In this document: positions 23,988-27,650 of the stretch, in pieces
Numbering within the stretch: position 1 is the stretch's first letter
Layout: every line of letters begins with the position of its first letter
NCBI GenBank assembly: GCA_964513155.1
Contig: CAZEMA010000025.1
Coordinates: 1-27,650 of the forward strand
Length of the DNA: 27,650 nucleotides
Source: DATEAV01 sp964513155
Lineage (GTDB): Bacteria; Chloroflexota; Anaerolineae; Anaerolineales; E44-bin32
Direction: 5' to 3'
Position numbers and translations under genes: made by a program
The notes under the pieces: model-generated
What the model saw: the letters and a program-made list of their open reading frames with translations, nothing else
Told to the model about the DNA's origin: nothing
Databases searched by the model: none

Positions 23988-25160
23988 TTGTTCCTGCTCG
24001 CAGCCGGCTACCTGCTTCATTCGAACGGCCTGCTGGCGGTCGCCGCCCTGATGGGGGTCATCTGGGTGGTCGCCGCGCTCTGGACACGCTCTTCCTTGCG
24101 GTCGTTCACCTACCAACGGCGCCTCCGCTACCACCGCTCGTTCGGGGGCGAGACTGTGCCTCTCGAAGTGCGCCTCGAGAACAGCAAGTTGCTCCCCTTG
24201 GCCTGGCTGCGGACGAGCGACCGATGGCCGCTGGCGGTCGCCCCGGGGGACGAGACGGTCCTCGCACCCTCGCCCGTTCCGGGTGAAGGCGGGTTGAATC
24301 TCGTGCTGGTGATGCGGGGGTTCGAGCGCATTCGGCGGCCGTATGAGCTGCTCTTCCGCAAGCGCGGGATCTACGAACTCGGGCCATGCACCGCGGAATC
24401 CGGAGATCCCTTTGGCCTGTTCCGCACTGAGGCCGTCGCCCAACCCGCGGAGCGTGTGGTGGTGTTTCCCGAGGTGAGGCCGCTCCATGAGCTCGGCTTG
24501 CCCCCCGACGATCCTTTCGGGGAGCGCCGAAGCCGACGACGACTGTTCGAGGACTCCAGCCAGTCGATGGGTGTCCGCGACTACCAGCCGGGGGACAGCT
24601 TTCGGCGCATCCATTGGGCGGGCACGGCCCGGACCGGGCGCCTGCAGAGCCGCGTCTACCAGGCAGTCTCGGGTCTCGATCTGATTGTCTGTCTGAATGC
24701 GGCCACCTTCGAGCGTCATTGGGAGGGCACCCAACCCAGGCTTTTTGAGGCGCTGCTGCGCACGACCGCCTCGGTCGTCAACGAGGCCTTCGCGCTGGGT
24801 TACCGGGTCGGGCTGATCTCCAACGGCTGCATCGCCCACTCCGACCGACCCTTCCGGATTCCCCCCGGTCGCTCTCGGGGGCAATTGCCCAGGCTGCTCG
24901 AAGCGCTGGCCGGGTTGACCCCGCTGGTAACCGTTCCCTTCGAGCGCTTCCTGCTGGCTCAGGCGCCGCAACTGGAGTATGGGTCGAGTCTGCTGGTGGT
25001 CACGTCGCTGACATCTCCGGCGCTGGCCGAGACGCTCGTGCGCCTGCGCTGCCGCTGCCGGCGCACAACGCTGATTTCCATGGCTGAGGAACCGCCTCCC
25101 GTGATCCCTGGCGTGGCAACCTTCCACCAACCGCTGGCGGCTGAGGAACAGGTTTCATGA
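23988..25160 (+). CDS. DUF58 domain-containing membrane-anchored protein
   Basis: This protein of about 390 residues begins with two hydrophobic helices (FLLAAGYLLHSNGLLAVAAL and GVIWVVAALW). A beta-rich region follows, then the DUF58 signature YQPGDSFRRIHWAGTARTGR (about 200-219) leading into a vWA-like fold. DUF58 proteins are the normal neighbours and likely partners of MoxR ATPases. The first standard start codon is TTG at 23988, 43 nt after moxR. An in-frame CTG at 23949, 4 nt after the moxR stop, would add KSSRSESWVR and give the first helix a positively charged cytoplasmic flank, so it is a serious alternative. Its stop overlaps the next gene (ATGA). Confidence 0.9.
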   Translation: MFLLAAGYLLHSNGLLAVAALMGVIWVVAALWTRSSLRSFTYQRRLRYHRSFGGETVPLEVRLENSKLLPLAWLRTSDRWPLAVAPGDETVLAPSPVPGEGGLNLVLVMRGFERIRRPYELLFRKRGIYELGPCTAESGDPFGLFRTEAVAQPAERVVVFPEVRPLHELGLPPDDPFGERRSRRRLFEDSSQSMGVRDYQPGDSFRRIHWAGTARTGRLQSRVYQAVSGLDLIVCLNAATFERHWEGTQPRLFEALLRTTASVVNEAFALGYRVGLISNGCIAHSDRPFRIPPGRSRGQLPRLLEALAGLTPLVTVPFERFLLAQAPQLEYGSSLLVVTSLTSPALAETLVRLRCRCRRTTLISMAEEPPPVIPGVATFHQPLAAEEQVS

Positions 25161-26683
25161 ACACTGGCGCCACGCTTCCCGCCCGGGAACTGCTGACCAC
25201 TGCCGTTCGACGGCGAGGCCTCCACGAGTTCGGGCTTCTCTGCCTCCTGACGATGGAGATCAGCTGGCTGGTGCCATGGTTCCGGTCGCTTACGCCTGGC
25301 ACACGCCTGCTCCCCACTTCCCGGGCAGTGATCCTGTTCCTGGGGATCGCGCTGACCAGCATGGTCGTCAGCAGGGCGGTGTTGGCGCTACGACTGAAGA
25401 CCGCGATCCGAAACGGCCTTCTGCTGGGCCTGTTGGCAGCCTCGCTCGTCCTGTCGCTGCGGCTCGTCGTTTTCCCCGATGTGCCCCTCAGTCTGCCAGA
25501 ACTCATCGTCCGGTCGTTCACCTCATTTGCCTCGGTCTTGACGATTGTCCCCAACGAGCTGATTGTCATCGGCGCCGTACTATTCCTGTGGCGGACAGGC
25601 ATTGCCGCCTCAAGGGCTCACCTGCTGGACCCTGGATCGACGGCACACAAGTTCCGACTTGGGATTCTGGCCCTGGTGTTGTTCGGTGTCGTTCACAGGG
25701 ATGCCCTTGAGAGCCTGATGTTGGAGGTGCTGCCGCTCTACTTCGGAGCGGGACTGACCGCCGTCGCCCTCAGTCGCGTCGATACCCTCTCCCGGGCTCG
25801 AGGTGCGGGGAGATCACCGTTTACAGCGCAGTGGCTGGCGGCAGTCCTCCTGTTGACGGTGGGCACCCTCGCCCTGGGGAAGGCCGCGGGCGTTGCCCTG
25901 CAAAGCCCGGCGGGGAACGTCCTCGGCGCGCAAGGGATCAACCTGATGGTCAGGCTGGTGCAATTGGGAGTCCTGATCATCAGCCCGATCATTGTCGGTG
26001 TGGCCATGTTGGCCGAATGGCTCCTTGACCTGCTGCGCCCGCTGCTGCCAGCAAGCCTCTCGCTGGAGCGAATCCGGCTGAATGTGCCCTTCCTAGAGAT
26101 GCAGCCCTCGCAGCACGCCGCCCGAGTGATTCCCTGGCTCGAAACCTACGGGGCCCAGCTCCGGATCATCGGGACCAGCCTGGTCATCGCGGTCATCGCT
26201 CTGGCAGTGGTCCGAGGCCTGCGGCGATCGAAGCGGGAGGTGGAGGAACCGCTGGAAGACATCGGCGAGACGGCCGCCGGGCGCAGGGGGCTCCTGGACG
26301 GGCTGGTCCAGTCCTTGAGCCGCTTCCGGGGCGGCTTGGGCGTGGGGCGGATCCTGCGGCTGGGCAGGCACCTGGCCGCAGCCAGTGCGATCCGGCGCGT
26401 CTATGGGCAACTCCTGGATCTGGCGGCGAGGCAAGGCCGCGGGAGAGACCCTGGGGAAACCCCCCTTGAGTTCCTTAGGCATCTGAAGCGCGTGTTCCCC
26501 GACCACCAGGCGGACGTGACGACGATCACGCAGGCCTACCTGCAGGTGCGCTACGGCGAGCTCCCGGAGGAGGAGCGGGCGGTGGCCAGGGTGCGCGATT
26601 GCTGGGTGGCCATCCGGGAGGCGACCCGACAGGCGGAGAAGGCTCCGAAACCACGAAGCGACTCAGGATGGACGAAGGAATGA
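25157..26683 (+). CDS. Polytopic membrane protein with C-terminal DUF4129 domain
   Basis: This 508-residue protein has about eight or nine hydrophobic segments (near residues 25-42, 57-77, 86-105, 122-145, 167-200, 222-245, 262-290 and 335-355). A cytoplasmic C-terminus with a DUF4129 pattern follows: IRRVYGQLLDLAARQG, GETPLEFLRHL and AYLQVRYGELP. In TgpA-like proteins the same membrane and DUF4129 parts flank a periplasmic transglutaminase domain. Here the segments between helices are too short for one and no Cys-His-Asp triad is visible. It overlaps the DUF58 gene by 4 nt and is probably translated with it. It may form the membrane base of a MoxR-DUF58 complex. Confidence 0.88.
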   Translation: MNTGATLPARELLTTAVRRRGLHEFGLLCLLTMEISWLVPWFRSLTPGTRLLPTSRAVILFLGIALTSMVVSRAVLALRLKTAIRNGLLLGLLAASLVLSLRLVVFPDVPLSLPELIVRSFTSFASVLTIVPNELIVIGAVLFLWRTGIAASRAHLLDPGSTAHKFRLGILALVLFGVVHRDALESLMLEVLPLYFGAGLTAVALSRVDTLSRARGAGRSPFTAQWLAAVLLLTVGTLALGKAAGVALQSPAGNVLGAQGINLMVRLVQLGVLIISPIIVGVAMLAEWLLDLLRPLLPASLSLERIRLNVPFLEMQPSQHAARVIPWLETYGAQLRIIGTSLVIAVIALAVVRGLRRSKREVEEPLEDIGETAAGRRGLLDGLVQSLSRFRGGLGVGRILRLGRHLAAASAIRRVYGQLLDLAARQGRGRDPGETPLEFLRHLKRVFPDHQADVTTITQAYLQVRYGELPEEERAVARVRDCWVAIREATRQAEKAPKPRSDSGWTKE

Positions 26684-26709
26684 ACGACCTTCGGCCCGCT
26701 GGGAAACGC

Positions 26710-26739
26710 TTGACAGCCTGCGGGGTTATCTTTTCTGAT
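26710..26739 (+). promoter_or_regulatory. Candidate promoter of the sigma-factor gene
   Basis: A perfect TTGACA (26710-26715) is followed after 18 nt by TCTGAT (26734-26739), 26 nt before the ATG. Overlapping it is GGAAAC (26702-26707) with GGTTAT 16 nt later, which resembles an ECF-type promoter and would allow self-activation. Sequence alone cannot decide between them. Confidence 0.45.
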
Positions 26740-26765
26740 CCGAGGCTGCAGCCAAGAGGCAGCCG

Positions 26766-27365
26766 ATGAGCGGCGAGACCGTCGATGATCTGCAGCTGAT
26801 CCGCCGCGCAGCCACGGACCGCGACGCGTTCGGCGAGCTTTACGAACGACACGTCCGTCGGATCTACAGTTACATCTACTACCGGACCGGCAATCACCAC
26901 GATGCCGAAGACCTGACGGCGCGTGTGTTCCAGCGGGCGCTTGGCCACATTGCCGACTTCCAGGACCAGGGCGTGCCGTTTTCGGCGTGGCTGTATCGCA
27001 TCGCGCACAATCTGGTAGCCAACTGGCATCGGGATGAGAGCCGGCGAAAGACGGTAGCGCTCGATCCAGATGCGACCACTAGCCTTCCCTCCGACCATCC
27101 TGAAGAGGAGGCGCTGGTTGCAGAGGAAAGGGATGATCTGCTGGCGGCGATCTCGCGGCTGCCCGCCGATCGCCAGCAGCTGTTAATCCTGAAGTTTGTC
27201 GAGCGGCTCTCCAACGCCGAGGTCGGCCAGATCATGGGACGGAGCGAGGGGGCGATCAAGAGCCTGTTTCATCGAACGCTCCGGTCGCTGCGAGGGGAAG
27301 TCGAGCAAGCGGCGAGAGAGGTCGCGACGGGATCGGATCAGGGCAAGCCCCCTTCAACCCCCTAG
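26766..27365 (+). CDS. ECF-type RNA polymerase sigma factor
   Basis: This 199-residue protein contains only sigma regions 2 and 4. Region 2 spans about residues 8-88 (FGELYERHVRRIYSYIYYR, HHDAEDLTARVFQRAL, FSAWLYRIAHNLVANWHR). Region 4 spans about 127-180 (LPADRQQLLILKFVERLS, then the helix-turn-helix EVGQIMGRSEGAIKSLFHR). It directs polymerase to a dedicated promoter set. The ATG at 26766 has AGAGG about 6 nt upstream. It sits 82 nt after the DUF4129 gene on the same strand and is followed by a probable membrane partner. The ECF subgroup and the inducing signal cannot be told. Confidence 0.94.
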   Translation: MSGETVDDLQLIRRAATDRDAFGELYERHVRRIYSYIYYRTGNHHDAEDLTARVFQRALGHIADFQDQGVPFSAWLYRIAHNLVANWHRDESRRKTVALDPDATTSLPSDHPEEEALVAEERDDLLAAISRLPADRQQLLILKFVERLSNAEVGQIMGRSEGAIKSLFHRTLRSLRGEVEQAAREVATGSDQGKPPSTP

Positions 27366-27476
27366 TCGGTGCGCATCGATCCGAGGGTTGGCGGGCGACG
27401 CCCGACGGTCGCAAAGCTGGGGAACTGGGCTCGGATCGGCTTCCCTATCCGATGGGGATGGTCTGAGGTGTCGATC

Positions 27477-27650
27477 TTGTGGGGCTGGGAGGGCGTTCTG
27501 GACACCAGGCGGCTTGAGGGGATCCTGCAGCGGGTGTTGGTGCCGGTGGAGCCCAGCGCTCGGTTTGCCCGGCGCTTGCGGTCGCGGCTGGCGGGCGTCC
27601 CCGGCGGGCGTTGGGCGCCCGCATGGCTGATCGTCGGCCTGGTCGTCCTT
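27477..27650 (+). CDS. Start of a probable membrane protein, possible anti-sigma partner (cut by window end)
   Basis: The frame is open from about 27369 to the window edge. TTG at 27477 is favoured because GAGG lies 8 nt upstream; GTG at 27468 or 27369 are alternatives. The visible part has a charged N-terminal helix (DTRRLEGILQRVLVPVEPS), then RFARRLRSRLA and the beginning of a hydrophobic segment (WLIVGLVVL). A cytoplasmic head followed by one membrane helix directly after an ECF sigma gene fits a membrane-bound regulator of that sigma factor. No zinc anti-sigma HxxxCxxC motif is seen in the visible portion. Confidence 0.6.
   Translation, partial: MWGWEGVLDTRRLEGILQRVLVPVEPSARFARRLRSRLAGVPGGRWAPAWLIVGLVVL

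Noticed and set aside
27196..27630. Plus-strand open frame of 144 codons overlapping the sigma gene
   Set aside because: Its first half overlaps the conserved sigma region 4 in another frame, and the translation is Arg/Ser/Gly-rich. The frame from about 27369 gives a more protein-like sequence.

Overview
The window is GC-rich, gene-dense bacterial chromosome made almost entirely of housekeeping genes. It contains no transposase, phage, CRISPR or rRNA genes. Gene content and protein style (rpmB divergent from asp23-fakA, two DegV/FakB proteins, recG with a long N-terminal extension, a HAD-DinB fusion, MoxR-DUF58-DUF4129 beside an ECF sigma factor) suggest an uncultured member of the Chloroflexota, probably Anaerolineae-like. 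That assignment rests on recognising gene families and gene order, not on a database search.

Region 1 (1-8303). A long minus-strand operon runs asp23 > fakA > fakB-like > fakB > recG > coaD, followed by a coiled-coil protein gene that may have its own promoter. A T-tailed hairpin terminator ends it at about 10-53. The genes touch or overlap. FakA and FakB proteins together form a fatty acid kinase that activates exogenous fatty acids as acyl-phosphates for phospholipid synthesis. The ribosomal gene rpmB diverges on the plus strand with its own sigma-70-type promoter and terminator.

Region 2 (8302-10106). rpe is on the minus strand and its promoter predicts a leaderless mRNA. A small plus-strand lipoprotein gene follows, ended by a strong hairpin.

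Region 3 (10107-16439). A minus-strand protein-quality-control transcription unit starts at a near-consensus promoter. It reads tRNA-Leu(UAG) > tig > clpP > clpX > DUF1028 protein > HAD-IIA phosphatase > rlmN. Trigger factor and ClpXP handle folding and degradation of new proteins, and RlmN modifies 23S rRNA and tRNA.

Region 4 (16440-19937). A gene-free stretch carries an inverted-repeat-bounded GC-rich element. Next is the minus-strand efp operon (efp > Cys-rich protein > HAD-DinB fusion). A HEAT-like protein gene lies upstream, and the intergenic DNA before it carries an inverted repeat and a direct repeat.

Region 5 (19938-27650). dinG (exonuclease plus XPD-type helicase) is on the minus strand. 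Diverging from it on the plus strand is moxR > DUF58 > DUF4129 membrane protein > ECF-type sigma factor > start of a probable membrane-bound partner, cut by the window end. The MoxR-DUF58-DUF4129 set resembles TgpA-type loci but has no transglutaminase domain.

No single clearly novel multi-gene defence or mobile system is visible. The items most worth a second look are the divergent second FakB-like protein, the HAD-DinB/Cys-rich pair in the efp operon, the transglutaminase-less MoxR locus with its sigma factor, the leaderless rpe promoter and the 137-bp structured element at 16545-16681.
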